From Kaistia adipata DSM 17808 (GTDB lineage Bacteria; Pseudomonadota; Alphaproteobacteria; Rhizobiales; Kaistiaceae): a stretch of DNA of 64,000 nucleotides. The position numbers were made by a program, and so were the translations under genes. The stretch covers positions 124,001 through 188,000 of the forward strand of contig NZ_AUHO01000006.1 of assembly GCF_000423225.1 (NCBI RefSeq), read 5' to 3'. Positions 50,548-59,659 of the stretch are shown one piece after another. Position 1 is the stretch's first letter. Each line of letters begins with the position of its first letter. The notes under the pieces are model-generated. The model was not told where the DNA came from and ran no database searches. It worked only from the letters and a program-made list of their open reading frames with translations.

Positions 50548-51158
50548 CCTGGACCGCATTGCTCGTCCGAGAACGCCTCGTCGAGGCAGCCGACACCATG
50601 CTGCACCTGCAGGTCGAGCGTGTGGGCCCGAGCCAGCCCCGCGGCCTGTGGCCGGTCTACGCCAGGGAGCACAAGGACGCCTATGGCTACGGTCAGGTGC
50701 AGGTGCGCTACATCCCGGACGCCGCGGCCATCTCCCGGGCCGACGAGGCCCGGGCATGGATCAACGCGCTCGTCGACGAGGACAAGGCCCGCCAGATCAT
50801 CTGGGCCCGGGCATCATGCGAGGCGGGGAAGCGCTCATTCGCTGGCTGGTGCCGCAAAAGCCGCGTTGCTCGCAGGTCGGCCTACCGCCTGACCGACCTT
50901 ATCCACGAGAGGGTTGCGCTAAGTCTCTGTAAGGCCTCAATAAACTTGCGCTACCCCGACTATGGACGGGTGGCACAACATGAGGGCATAGGAGGGGGGC
51001 AAATCGATAGCCTGTCGATTTCTGCGTCGCCACGCTCCTTCATGGAGGATGACGCCAGGCCGATCGATGTTCCCGAGGCCCGGGATATGAGCTGGGCCGA
51101 GCAGCAAGCAGAGCGGCGCCGCAAAATCCTCGCTCGGTATGAGCAGTCTGCGACGTGA
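50544..51158 (+). CDS. DUF6362-like phage protein
   Basis: 204 residues. MTWTALLVRERLVEAADTML, then RGLWPVYAREH and a middle segment CRKSRVARRSAYRLTDLIHE that reads like a helix-turn-helix. These match the DUF6362 pattern, which is common just before the terminase small subunit in such phages. The strong AAGGGAG site lies before ATG 50544. Last gene of the rightward early operon before a strong hairpin. Confidence 0.68.
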   Translation: MTWTALLVRERLVEAADTMLHLQVERVGPSQPRGLWPVYAREHKDAYGYGQVQVRYIPDAAAISRADEARAWINALVDEDKARQIIWARASCEAGKRSFAGWCRKSRVARRSAYRLTDLIHERVALSLCKASINLRYPDYGRVAQHEGIGGGQIDSLSISASPRSFMEDDARPIDVPEARDMSWAEQQAERRRKILARYEQSAT

Positions 51159-51175
51159 TCGCGTGGAGCGTACGA

Positions 51176-51219
51176 ATTGATTGGGGCCGGCCTCCGCTAA
51201 GGCCGGCTCCAATATCAAT
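51176..51219. terminator. Bidirectional terminator between early operon and yfbU-like gene
   Basis: A 13-bp stem (TTGGGGCCGGCCT, 51181-51193, with 51200-51212) with loop CCGCTA; outer ATTGAT/ATCAAT arms extend it past a bulge. It lies between convergent stops. No T run, so efficiency is uncertain. Confidence 0.65.
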
Positions 51220-51923
51220 CACCATGACCGGATGGTCAGCAGCTTAGTCAATTCCGACAGGCCGAGTTCACGCCCGATGAGTTTGGCCCGCATGGGCTCA
51301 AATTCAGCGATCATGTTCCGGTAGAGGGAGATACGGGGCATATGTGAGTTCAAGCTCCGCCCCTTGAAGCGCTCGAAGCGGTTCAGTTTTTCAATCAGGA
51401 ACCTGGCGATACTCAGCATCTCGGCTTCGTTGTTGCCATCGAAGCCGATGAACGATGGGGGGTGGCCGATATCCGGGAGAGACGTCAGCTTAGCCTTTTC
51501 GGTCTCGCTCAGGGATTCGTATCCCTCCTCGATGAAAGACCACATGTCCAAGGTGTCGACCACCAGGTTCAGTGCCGCTTGGCTATCAGTGTGGCGGTGG
51601 AGAACCCCGGACATCTCCCAGGGCAGTGCCCAGAAGTGGCCGCCCAAGATGGCGCCCTGGATAAGGTCGACGTCGTGCTTGTCGTGACCTTTCTGGAGCT
51701 TCAGGATCTCAGAGAGCATCCAGAGTTGGAGCCGCTCAGGTGGGGTCGGGTCGAATTCGTAAGTCTTGCTGCTGCCGACCCCAACTTGGTCGAGCGACTG
51801 TTCGATCAAGCGGCGGATCGCCTCGGAACGCGAGGGGACGTCCTCTCGTGATGAACGCCAAAGATCCACCCGCTCCAATATGTCTTCGCTCAGTCTCATC
51901 TCAAAACGCTCTGTCTTAGCCAT
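51219..51923 (-). CDS. YfbU-family protein with N-terminal ribbon-helix-helix
   Basis: 234 residues. Residues 1-45 (FEMRLSEDILERVDLWRSSR; SRSEAIRRLIEQSL) form a ribbon-helix-helix. The rest matches the YfbU family: PPERLQLWMLSEILKLQKGH and WSFIEEGYESLSETEKAKL, with FIGFDGNNEAEML and FERFKGRSLNSHMPR. YfbU has been linked to cell death in E. coli; its biochemistry is unclear. AAAGGAG lies before ATG 51923. Codon and base use are AT-richer than the flanking operons, suggesting an inserted moron. Confidence 0.8.
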   Translation of the reverse strand: MAKTERFEMRLSEDILERVDLWRSSREDVPSRSEAIRRLIEQSLDQVGVGSSKTYEFDPTPPERLQLWMLSEILKLQKGHDKHDVDLIQGAILGGHFWALPWEMSGVLHRHTDSQAALNLVVDTLDMWSFIEEGYESLSETEKAKLTSLPDIGHPPSFIGFDGNNEAEMLSIARFLIEKLNRFERFKGRSLNSHMPRISLYRNMIAEFEPMRAKLIGRELGLSELTKLLTIRSW

Positions 51924-51949
51924 AAGGGCTCCTTTTGTCGCCAATCATC

Positions 51950-51980
51950 CGTATCGTACGGGTGATGTACGTATATGTCG
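51950..51980 (-). promoter_or_regulatory. Putative operator/promoter region of the yfbU-like gene
   Basis: CGTAC (51955-51959) and GTACG (51967-51971) form an inverted repeat within the AT-rich gap before the gene. A ribbon-helix-helix protein often binds such a site on its own promoter. Confidence 0.4.
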
Positions 51981-52020
51981 TGTCTGTTACGGCGAAGTCA
52001 AGGCATGTCGGTTCGCTTGA

Positions 52021-52467
52021 ATGGCCCCTATCAAAAACCAGAGGCATGAGACTTTTGCTCAGGCACTTGCTCGGGGGCTAACGGCCGACGAGGCCTACGC
52101 TCACGCCGGCTACTCGCCAAATCGTGGCAATGCCACGCGCTTGAAAGCAAATGACAGCGTCAGGAAGCGGGTGTCTGAGCTGCAGGGCAGGGTGGCCGAA
52201 AAGGCAGCGTGGAGCGCCTCCGAGCGCATGAAGAGCCTGCAGGCCATCCATGACGCCCAGGTCGAGAAAGACCCGCGTACGGCCATCGCTGCCATCGCGG
52301 AAGCCAACAAAATGGACGGGTCGTACAAGCCGACCAAGCTGCTGCACTCCGGTGCCATCGGCTCCTACGACCTAACCAAGGTGACGGATGACGATCTCGA
52401 CCGCCTCGAGGCCATCCTCGGCCCGCTTGCCGACACTGGCGGAGATCCGGGCGGAGCGGAGGCGTAG
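52021..52467 (+). CDS. Terminase small subunit
   Basis: 148 residues. HETFAQALARGLTADEAYAH and AGYSPNRGNATRLKANDSVR (DNA-binding helix-turn-helix), followed by a helical oligomerisation part (DPRTAIAAIAEANKMDGSYK), match the terminase small-subunit family. It recognises the packaging start. It overlaps the large-subunit gene by 80 bp in another frame. Confidence 0.88.
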   Translation: MAPIKNQRHETFAQALARGLTADEAYAHAGYSPNRGNATRLKANDSVRKRVSELQGRVAEKAAWSASERMKSLQAIHDAQVEKDPRTAIAAIAEANKMDGSYKPTKLLHSGAIGSYDLTKVTDDDLDRLEAILGPLADTGGDPGGAEA

Positions 52468-53929
52468 GGAAGCAGAGCGAGAGCGGGATCGGGTCAAGCG
52501 GGACGCCGAGGCCATCCGGGCCCGGTGCCAGACGCTGGCCGGGTTCATCCGCGAGGCATGGCACGTCGTCGAGCCCAGCTCGGACTATGTCCACGGCTGG
52601 CACCTGGACGCCATCTGCGATCATCTGCAGGCGGTCACCGACGGCCGGATCAATCGTCTGCTGATCAACGTGCCGCCCGGCACCATGAAATCGCTGCTGA
52701 CATCGGTTCTGTGGCCGGCGTGGGAATGGGGGCCGATGGGGCGCCCGTCGCTCCGCTACCTGACCAGCAGCTACACGGAAAAGTACGTCAAGCGCGACAG
52801 CCGCCGGATGCGCGACCTGGTGCAGTCTGAGTGGTATCGGTCGCTGTGGCCCGAGGTTGAACTCGTCAGGGCAGGCGAGGCGTCATTCGCCAACACCAAG
52901 ACCGGGTTTCGCGAGGGCGTGCCGTTCGCGTCCCTCACCGGCGGCCGCGGCGATCGGGTCATCATCGATGATCCCCATTCGACCGAGACAGCGGAGAGCG
53001 AGGCCGAGCGGCTGAATACGACCCGGATCTTCCGGGAATCGGTGCCGACCCGCCTGAACGACCCAAAGACCTCGGCCATCATCGTCATCATGCAGCGTCT
53101 GCACGAGGACGATGTCTCCGGCCAGATCGCCAAGCTCGGCCTCGGCTATGAGCACCTGATGCTGCCGATGGAGTTCGAGCCGGAGTGCCGGTGCCGGACG
53201 TCGATCGGGTTCGTGGATCCGCGCGCCTATGAAGGCGAGCTACTGTTTCCCGAGCGCTTCCCCCGCGAGGTGGTCGAGCGCGACAAGATCCCGATGGGCT
53301 CCTATGCCGTCGCTGGACAATTCCAGCAGCGCCCGATGCCGCGCGAGGGTGGCCTGTTCAAGCGGTCCTGGTTCGCCGGGAAGATGATCCGCCAGGCGCC
53401 GACGGGCACGAAGTGGGTTCGGCATTGGGATCTGGCCGCGACCTCCGCCAAGCGGAAGGTCAAGGGTCAGGCAGCAACCGCCGGCGTCAAGCTCGGCCGC
53501 GCGCCCGATGGCTCATTCATCGTCGGTCACGTCGTCCGGGTTCTCGAGGAGGGCGCCGACGTTCGTCGGACGATCAAGGCTACGGCCGAGGCGGACGGCA
53601 AAGGCGTCTCGATCAGCCTGCCTCAAGACCCCGGCCAGGCCGGCAAGGTGCAGGCCAAGGACATGGTGCTCATGCTGGCCGGTTGGACCGTTCACGCTGA
53701 GCCGGAGAGCGGCGACAAGATCACCCGAGCCGAACCGTTCTCCGCCCAGTGCGAGGCAGGCAATGTCTTCCTGGTCGAGGGCGATTGGAATGAGGCCTAC
53801 CTCGACGAGCTCTGCCTGTTTCCAAGCGGCAGCGCCAAAGACCAGGTCGACGCCTCCTCAGGCGCCTTCGGCCGCCTCGTTACAGCAAGGTCCAGCACCG
53901 CCGCGGTGGTCGAGACAGGGTTCTATTGA
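52388..53929 (+). CDS. Terminase large subunit
   Basis: 513 residues. The ATPase has a variant Walker A, LLINVPPGTMKSLLTSV, Walker B DRVIIDDPHS and a coupling-type region (IIVIMQRLHEDD). The nuclease has Asp residues in VRHWDLAATSAKR and in the C-terminal LDELCLFPSGSAKDQVDA. It drives and cuts packaged DNA. ATG 52388 lies inside the small-subunit gene; this start keeps the N-terminal basic helix EIRAERRRREAERERDR. Confidence 0.92.
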   Translation: MTISTASRPSSARLPTLAEIRAERRRREAERERDRVKRDAEAIRARCQTLAGFIREAWHVVEPSSDYVHGWHLDAICDHLQAVTDGRINRLLINVPPGTMKSLLTSVLWPAWEWGPMGRPSLRYLTSSYTEKYVKRDSRRMRDLVQSEWYRSLWPEVELVRAGEASFANTKTGFREGVPFASLTGGRGDRVIIDDPHSTETAESEAERLNTTRIFRESVPTRLNDPKTSAIIVIMQRLHEDDVSGQIAKLGLGYEHLMLPMEFEPECRCRTSIGFVDPRAYEGELLFPERFPREVVERDKIPMGSYAVAGQFQQRPMPREGGLFKRSWFAGKMIRQAPTGTKWVRHWDLAATSAKRKVKGQAATAGVKLGRAPDGSFIVGHVVRVLEEGADVRRTIKATAEADGKGVSISLPQDPGQAGKVQAKDMVLMLAGWTVHAEPESGDKITRAEPFSAQCEAGNVFLVEGDWNEAYLDELCLFPSGSAKDQVDASSGAFGRLVTARSSTAAVVETGFY

Positions 53930-55353
53930 TGGCATTCGACCCGACGACCAAGCATCCACTCTATGAGGCGTTCGCACCATCGTGGCGGCTCCTCCGCGAC
54001 GCGATGGATGGCGAGGACGCGATAAAGGCGCGCGGCGAGGCCTATCTGCCGGAGAAATCGGGCACGCGGGCAATCGCGGATCCTGTCCTGCGGAAGGTGG
54101 CCTATGACGCGTACAAGCTGCGTGCTGAATTCCCGGAGCTCGTTGCGCCGACGGTGCGGGGGGCTGTCGGGGTGATGCTGGACCAGCCGGCCGCGATCGA
54201 GCTGCCAGCCGTGCTGGAGCCTCTCCGTGAGAAGGCCACCCGCGACGGACTGACGCTCGAGGGGCTGCACCGGCGCATCGCAATCGAACTCATTACCGTC
54301 GGCCGCTATGGCGTACTGCCGGGTGTCTCCGATGCGGGCGCGCCCTATCTCGCCGGTTATGTCGCGGAATCGATTCTCAACTGGGACGCGACCAACGACG
54401 AGACGGACTTCCTCGTTCTCGACGAGACCGGCCTGGTCCGAAATCGCGAGACCGGGGCGTGGGAGACGGCCGAGGTCTATCTCGAATGCTTCCTGCAGGA
54501 CGGCGCTTACACGGCTCGCCGCTGGACGAAGAGCTCGTCGGGTTGGGTGGCTGCGGAAGAGGTCGTCGCGCAGGATCGCAAACGCCGGGCTCTCGACAGC
54601 CTGCCGTTCGTTTTCATCGGCGCCAATGACCTGACGGCCGCGCCGGACGATGTCCCGCTGTACGGGCTCGCCAAGCTCGCGGTGAGGGTCTATCGGCTCG
54701 ATGCCGACTACACCTTCGCACTGCACATGACGTCGGAGCCAACACCAGTCGCGATCGGGTTTGACGATCCGGTGGAGGCGGCCAACAGTGGGAAGGCCCC
54801 GACGACGCTCGGAAGCTCCAAGCTCTGGCTCCTCCCGGTCGGCGGCGACGCTAAGTATCTCGAGTTCTCGGGCCCGGGGCTCGATGCGCAGTCAAAGGCC
54901 ATCCAGGATGCGCTGAGCCGGGCCGTGGTCTTCGGTGCGCAGATCCTCTCCGACACCCAGCGGACGGCCGAGAGTGGCGAGGCCATCCGCCTCCGCCTGG
55001 GCAACCAGACATCGACGCTGAAGACGATCGCGCTCAACAGCGCGGCCGGCCTCGAAAAGGCGTTGAAAAACCTCGCAGTATGGATGGGCGCGAACCCGGA
55101 TGACGTGAAGGTCACGCCGGTGACCGACTTCTTCGATCATGCCATTTCGGCCCAGGACATCACCGCGCTCGTCGCCGGCTGGCAGGCTGGGGCTTATTCT
55201 TGGCGCACGATGTTCGACCGCTTCCAGCGCGGCGAGCTTATCCCGGTCGATCGAACTGCCGAAGACGAACTTGGTCTCATTGACCAGGACGATTTGGAGC
55301 GCGCCCCCAGCGCCGATGATGCCGCGGCACTGACGCCGCCAACCGCCAAGTAG
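53929..55353 (+). CDS. Portal protein (DUF4055 family)
   Basis: 474 residues. PTVRGAVGVMLDQPAAIELP, YLAGYVAESILNWDATNDET and the C-terminal QDITALVAGWQAGAYSW follow the DUF4055 portal pattern. It forms the dodecameric ring at the DNA vertex. Start ATG 53929 shares one base with the terminase stop (TGATG). Acidic end: LERAPSADDAAALTPP. Confidence 0.85.
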   Translation: MAFDPTTKHPLYEAFAPSWRLLRDAMDGEDAIKARGEAYLPEKSGTRAIADPVLRKVAYDAYKLRAEFPELVAPTVRGAVGVMLDQPAAIELPAVLEPLREKATRDGLTLEGLHRRIAIELITVGRYGVLPGVSDAGAPYLAGYVAESILNWDATNDETDFLVLDETGLVRNRETGAWETAEVYLECFLQDGAYTARRWTKSSSGWVAAEEVVAQDRKRRALDSLPFVFIGANDLTAAPDDVPLYGLAKLAVRVYRLDADYTFALHMTSEPTPVAIGFDDPVEAANSGKAPTTLGSSKLWLLPVGGDAKYLEFSGPGLDAQSKAIQDALSRAVVFGAQILSDTQRTAESGEAIRLRLGNQTSTLKTIALNSAAGLEKALKNLAVWMGANPDDVKVTPVTDFFDHAISAQDITALVAGWQAGAYSWRTMFDRFQRGELIPVDRTAEDELGLIDQDDLERAPSADDAAALTPPTAK

Positions 55354-55401
55354 GCGGAACCCAGCCCGCGAGCCGGGCGTCCCACCTAGGAGAGCTGCCC
55401 G

Positions 55402-56181
55402 ATGGGCCTCAAGAGCGTCTACGCGTCCGTGGATGACATCCCGGACGGCCAGAAGGATTTCTACAAGGAGGAGGGCGACAAGTTCATCCTCGACGTCGAG
55501 GGCATCGACGATCACCCCAAGGTTCGCGGTGTCATTACGGCAAATCGCGCCAACGTCGCCAAGCGCGACGAGTTCAAGGCGAAGGTGGCTGAGCTGGAGG
55601 CCAAGCTCGCCGAGATCCCCGACGGCTTCGATGCGGAGGAGTACCTAGCTCTCAAGGCAGCGGCCGGCGATCCCGACGATCCGAACAAGAAGAAGATCGC
55701 CGACGAGCACATCCAGTCCCAGAAGGCCCTCTACGAGCAGCGTATCGCCAACCTGACCAAAAAGCACGAATCCGATCTTGCCGATCGTGACGCCGCAATC
55801 GCCGAGCGTGACGGCTACATCGACCGATCGCTTGTCGAGGCCGGGCTTAAGGATTCCCTCCTGGAAGTCGGCGTCGACCCCGACCTGCTCGACGGCGCCT
55901 TGGCCTATCTCAAGCCGTCGGTGAAGGTTCAGCGAGCCGATGACGGCAACCGCAAGGCCATCGTCGAGACCGACCTCGGCGAGATCGACGTGAAGTCCTT
56001 CGTGAAGGACTGGTCGCAGTCCAAGGGCAAGGCATTCCTCGGCAAGCCGACCGGGCCGGATGCGCAGGGCAACAACCGAGGCGGCCGCGGGACGAAGCTC
56101 CCGCCGGGTGATTTCGGCGGCTCGAAAGAGGACCGACAGAAGGCCATTACGTCTAGGTTCCCGGAACTGGCTCAGGGCTAG
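55402..56181 (+). CDS. Capsid scaffolding protein
   Basis: 259 residues. A charged coiled-coil centre (VAKRDEFKAKVAELEAKLAE; SQKALYEQRIANLTKKHESD) is followed by a Lys/Gly-rich tail, a usual arrangement for head scaffolds of the phage minor-structural GP20 type. Located between portal and major capsid genes, as expected. No protease motif seen. Confidence 0.8.
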   Translation: MGLKSVYASVDDIPDGQKDFYKEEGDKFILDVEGIDDHPKVRGVITANRANVAKRDEFKAKVAELEAKLAEIPDGFDAEEYLALKAAAGDPDDPNKKKIADEHIQSQKALYEQRIANLTKKHESDLADRDAAIAERDGYIDRSLVEAGLKDSLLEVGVDPDLLDGALAYLKPSVKVQRADDGNRKAIVETDLGEIDVKSFVKDWSQSKGKAFLGKPTGPDAQGNNRGGRGTKLPPGDFGGSKEDRQKAITSRFPELAQG

Positions 56182-56202
56182 TTCCGACAAGGCTGCCCTC
56201 GA

Positions 56203-56252
56203 TGGGGTGCAGCACGGCGCGAGGCGCCAAGACCGCCGTTAGCGGCACCCCA
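56203..56252 (+). ncRNA. Three-way-junction RNA element upstream of the capsid gene
   Basis: Seven-bp outer stem TGGGGTG (56203-56209) with CACCCCA (56246-56252) encloses two hairpins: GGCGC-GAG-GCGCC (56216-56228) and CCGC-(CGTTA)-GCGG (56233-56245). It ends 33 bp before the capsid start. Could adjust capsid translation, process the mRNA or act as a partial terminator. Structure read by eye. Confidence 0.55.
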
Positions 56253-56284
56253 ATTCTCACAATCCACACATCACGAGGTTAGCC

Positions 56285-57265
56285 ATGTCCCTGTCTCAGA
56301 TGCAGGTCTTCAACAAGTACTTCATGCCGGCCACGATCGAGACGCTGGCGCAGATGGTCGACAAGTTCAACGCGGCCTCCGGCGGCGCTATCCGCCTGAC
56401 GACCGAGGGTTTCGAAGGCGACTTCCTCCAGGAGTCGTTCTATGCGGCCATTCATTCGGCGCAGCGTCGCGTCGATCGCTACGCCGCGCAGGCGGCGGCC
56501 CCGCCGACCGACCTGACCCAGCTCAAGCATTCGACCGTTAAGGTCGCCGGCGGCTTCGGCCCCGTTCGGTTCGAGCCGTCGCAGATGACCTGGCTGAACA
56601 AGCCGACGGCCGAGGGCATCGAGGTCGCGTCCCGCAACTTCGCCGAGGCGCTGCTCCGCGATCAGCTCAACACGGCCATCGCAGCGCTCGTCGCCGCCAT
56701 CTCCAACCAGGGCGCGGCCACCACCGTCGATGTGTCGGCCACGAAGAAGATCGACTATGCGACGGTCAACGACAGTCATGCGCTGTTCGGCGATCATTCG
56801 CCCAATCTGGCGGCTCAGGTCATGGACGGCGTCAGCTACCATGCTTTCGTCGGCGCCAATTTGGCGAACACGGAAAACCTGTTCCAGTCGGGCAACGTCC
56901 GTGTCGTGGACATCCTCAGTCGGACAGTGGTGGTGACCGATGCGCCGGCCCTCTACAGCGCGGCGGTGGCCGACCCGGTGACGCCGGCCAAGCGCCGGGT
57001 ACTCTCGCTCGTCCCGAACGCCGCGACCGTCTCCGACAGCCGCGACATCATCTCGAACATCGAGACCAGCAACGGTCAGACCCGGATCGAGACGACCCTC
57101 CAGATCGACTACACGTTCGGTCTGGGGCTCAAGGGGTACACCTGGGATGAGGGCAACGGCGGCAAGTCGCCGACCGATGTCGAACTCGGCACGGGTTCCA
57201 ACTGGGACAAGATCGCGTCCAGCATCAAGCACACCGCCGGCGTTCTCGCCATCGGCCAGGCCTGA
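56285..57265 (+). CDS. Major capsid protein
   Basis: 326 residues, the size and position of an HK97-fold head protein. N-terminal MSLSQMQVFNKYFMPATIET, then LTQLKHSTVKVAGGFGPVRF and FVGANLANTENLFQSG; C-terminal KGYTWDEGNGGKSP. I know the pattern from alphaproteobacterial siphovirus heads. No N-terminal delta domain, in line with a separate scaffold gene. Confidence 0.85.
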   Translation: MSLSQMQVFNKYFMPATIETLAQMVDKFNAASGGAIRLTTEGFEGDFLQESFYAAIHSAQRRVDRYAAQAAAPPTDLTQLKHSTVKVAGGFGPVRFEPSQMTWLNKPTAEGIEVASRNFAEALLRDQLNTAIAALVAAISNQGAATTVDVSATKKIDYATVNDSHALFGDHSPNLAAQVMDGVSYHAFVGANLANTENLFQSGNVRVVDILSRTVVVTDAPALYSAAVADPVTPAKRRVLSLVPNAATVSDSRDIISNIETSNGQTRIETTLQIDYTFGLGLKGYTWDEGNGGKSPTDVELGTGSNWDKIASSIKHTAGVLAIGQA

Positions 57266-57315
57266 TCGAGAGGGGCGGGGAAACCTCGCCCCTTCCCATC
57301 CTCCCGGAGAGAACC

Positions 57316-57735
57316 ATGTCGAAAAAGCCGAAGATCATCTACGAGCCGCATCCGGTGACGCCCGAGCGGAAGGCCGAACTGCGCGGGCAGGGTTACACGA
57401 TCGTCGATGCTGTGTTCGCGCCGGCGGGAGCGAAGATCGTCGACACGGAGCAATTGCGTGACGATGGCCCGACTGTGGCTGAGTATGTGGCTGCCGGCTA
57501 TCCGGCCGCGACCTATCCGCCGAAGGGATACGCTTCGCGCAGCACACCCGAGGAAATTGCACAGGCTGTGGCCGCACAGGCTGGCGCTGGCAATTCTGGC
57601 GCCTCCGACGCCGAGTTGACGGACGACGAGCTTCGCGCCGCGATCGAGGCTGCGTCCGGCAAGGCGCCCCATCACAAGGCTGGCCGCGCCAAGCTGCTCG
57701 AGCTGTATGCGGCGCTGGCCGGAGCTAGCGCCTGA
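57316..57735 (+). CDS. Hypothetical head protein with HeH/LEM-like C terminus
   Basis: 139 residues. The N-terminal part has VTPERKAELRGQGYTIVDAV. The C-terminal 45 residues (LTDDELRAAIEAASGKAPHH, KAGRAKLLELYAALAG) look like the short HeH helix-extension-helix fold often found in such head-decoration or head-fibre genes. Located just after the capsid gene. Function inferred from place only. Confidence 0.65.
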   Translation: MSKKPKIIYEPHPVTPERKAELRGQGYTIVDAVFAPAGAKIVDTEQLRDDGPTVAEYVAAGYPAATYPPKGYASRSTPEEIAQAVAAQAGAGNSGASDAELTDDELRAAIEAASGKAPHHKAGRAKLLELYAALAGASA

Positions 57736-57737
57736 TC

Positions 57738-58235
57738 ATGGCCAACTACGGCGACCTCCCGGCCGCGCTCGCCTATCACACGGCTCGGCTCAATGCCGCC
57801 TGGTCGGCAACGGGCGTCACGGATGATCAGCGCGCCGCAGCCCTTGTCCGCGCCAGTGCCGTACTCGATGGCCGCTATGGCATCCGCTACCCTGGCCGGA
57901 AGGCTGGGGGCAGGAGGCAAGCGCTCGGGTGGCCGCGCATCGAGGCGGAAGACACAGCCGGCGAGGCAATCGCCGCTGACGAGATTCCGACTGAGATCCT
58001 GAATGCCGCTTTCGAAATGGCGCTCGCCGAACTGACGTCGCCGGGCTCGCTGTCGCCTTCGGTCACGCCCGGTCAGGTCAAGGTTCGGGCGCGTGTTGAG
58101 GGCGCCGTCGACGTCACCTATGCGGGCGGCGGTAGCGTGGCCTCACAGCGGCCGACGCTGACGATCGTGGACGATATCCTAACCGGCCTGCTTTCTCGGT
58201 CCAGCGGCGCCTCTGTCGATCTGCTGAGGGTCTGA
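57738..58235 (+). CDS. Head-tail adaptor (DnaT-like family)
   Basis: 165 residues. LNAAWSATGVTDDQRAAALV, GRYGIRYPGRKAGGRRQALG and WPRIEAED match the DnaT_2/head-to-tail connector family that begins the connector set in many siphoviruses. It would sit under the portal ring. 2 bp after the previous stop. Confidence 0.78.
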   Translation: MANYGDLPAALAYHTARLNAAWSATGVTDDQRAAALVRASAVLDGRYGIRYPGRKAGGRRQALGWPRIEAEDTAGEAIAADEIPTEILNAAFEMALAELTSPGSLSPSVTPGQVKVRARVEGAVDVTYAGGGSVASQRPTLTIVDDILTGLLSRSSGASVDLLRV

Positions 58236-58237
58236 TC

Positions 58238-58600
58238 GTGGGCTTCTACGACGAGATGCAGGCCGTCGCCTCTGGCCTTCTGGCCGAGTTCAAGCAGGGT
58301 GCCGTGACGCTGATCCGGGTCGTGCCGGGCGTGCCTGATCCTGCAACACCCTGGCTCCCGGGCGCGCCGACGGAAACGACCTACGTGCTCGATGCCACGG
58401 TCGCCCGGGTGGCCGAGAAGTATTTCGACGGTGCCCTGATCCTCTCCACGGACAACCAGGTGATCTTCGCTGCGCCAGCCATCGAACCTGAGCTTTCTGA
58501 TCGGCTGGTGATCGACGGGACGGTGCACACCATGAAGGACATCCGCCCGATCCCGGCCGCCGGAACGCCGGTCGCCTATATCGCCTTCGTGGCAGGGTGA
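58238..58600 (+). CDS. Probable head-closure (stopper) protein
   Basis: 120 residues, all-beta pattern (TLIRVVPGVPDPATPWLPGA; VIFAAPAIEPELSDRLVIDG). Gene order adaptor - this gene - tail parts and its size fit a head-completion or stopper protein. No diagnostic motif, so the assignment rests on synteny. Confidence 0.6.
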   Translation: MGFYDEMQAVASGLLAEFKQGAVTLIRVVPGVPDPATPWLPGAPTETTYVLDATVARVAEKYFDGALILSTDNQVIFAAPAIEPELSDRLVIDGTVHTMKDIRPIPAAGTPVAYIAFVAG

Positions 58601-58603
58601 GCC

Positions 58604-59659
58604 GTGGCTCGACGCACTGATCGGGAGATCATCGAGGCGCTGCTCGAAACGCACGAGGCCGTCGTCAAGAAGGCGTTTCTCGACGCCATCGCCGACATCG
58701 TGAACGCGGTCGTTCTCCGCACCGTTGTCGAGCGCTTGGAGAACGGCGACATCGACGGCGCGCTTGCGGCGCTGCAACTGGACGCGGTGGCCTTCGCAAG
58801 GCTCGAGCTGGCCTTATCGGACGCCTACAACGGCGGCGGCCTGGCCACCGTCGGGACCATGCCGAAGGTCACCGACCCGCAAGGGCACCGCGTCGTCTTC
58901 CGCTTCTCGGTCCGCAATCCGGCCGCTGAGGCTTGGCTGCGCGACCATTCTTCGGAGCTGGTGACACGGGTCGTCGAGGATCAGCGCGTCGCGATCCGCT
59001 TGGCGCTCTCGGAGGGACTGGAACGGGGGCAGAACCCTCGCGCGACTGCCCTTGAGGTCGTGGGGCGCGTCAACCGGGCTACAGGGCAGCGCGAGGGCGG
59101 GACCATAGGCCTGACGGCTGCTCAGGAGCGCTACGTCGCTCGGGCCCGTCAGGAGCTTCTTTCCGGCGATCCCACGCAGCTTCGGGCCTACCTCGATCGC
59201 GAGCGGCGCGACAAGCGCTTCGACCGGACGGTGCTCGCCGCCATCCGGTCGGGCAAGCCGCTGCCCGCCGATGCGGTCGCCCGGATGCTCGCGCGCTATG
59301 CTGATCGCCTGCTCGACCTGCGCGGAGAAATGCTGGCGCGGACGGAGACGATGATCGCGCTCGGCAAGAGCCGTGATGATGCCATCCGGCAGCAGATCGA
59401 GGCCGGCAAGATCCGGGAGGAGGACGTCACAAAAATCTGGCGCTCCGCCGGCGACAATCGCGTCCGGCACACGCACCGCAGCCTGAACGGAAAGAGCGTG
59501 CCGCTCGATGGCGCCTTTCATTCGGTGTCGGGCGCGGTGCTGCGGTTCCCCGGTGACCCGCAGGCGCCGATCGCCGAAATCTCCGGCTGCCGCTGCCGGG
59601 TCGAGTATAAGATCGACTATTTCGCGGAGTTGGTTGAGCGCCTCCGGGAGACCGCCTGA
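58604..59659 (+). CDS. Phage head morphogenesis (MuF-like) protein
   Basis: 351 residues. The C-terminal domain has EMLARTETMIALGKSRDDAI, WRSAGDNRVRHTHRSLNG and ISGCRCRVEY, the MuF pattern with a final Cys-x-Cys. MuF proteins are minor head components near the portal, sometimes injected. Its position after the connector genes instead of directly behind the portal is unusual. Confidence 0.8.
   Translation: MARRTDREIIEALLETHEAVVKKAFLDAIADIVNAVVLRTVVERLENGDIDGALAALQLDAVAFARLELALSDAYNGGGLATVGTMPKVTDPQGHRVVFRFSVRNPAAEAWLRDHSSELVTRVVEDQRVAIRLALSEGLERGQNPRATALEVVGRVNRATGQREGGTIGLTAAQERYVARARQELLSGDPTQLRAYLDRERRDKRFDRTVLAAIRSGKPLPADAVARMLARYADRLLDLRGEMLARTETMIALGKSRDDAIRQQIEAGKIREEDVTKIWRSAGDNRVRHTHRSLNGKSVPLDGAFHSVSGAVLRFPGDPQAPIAEISGCRCRVEYKIDYFAELVERLRETA

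Noticed and set aside
52388-52467. 80-bp overlap of the terminase genes as a sign of a frameshift error
   Set aside because: Both proteins are complete and match their families at the ends; a long overlap is a plausible natural arrangement.
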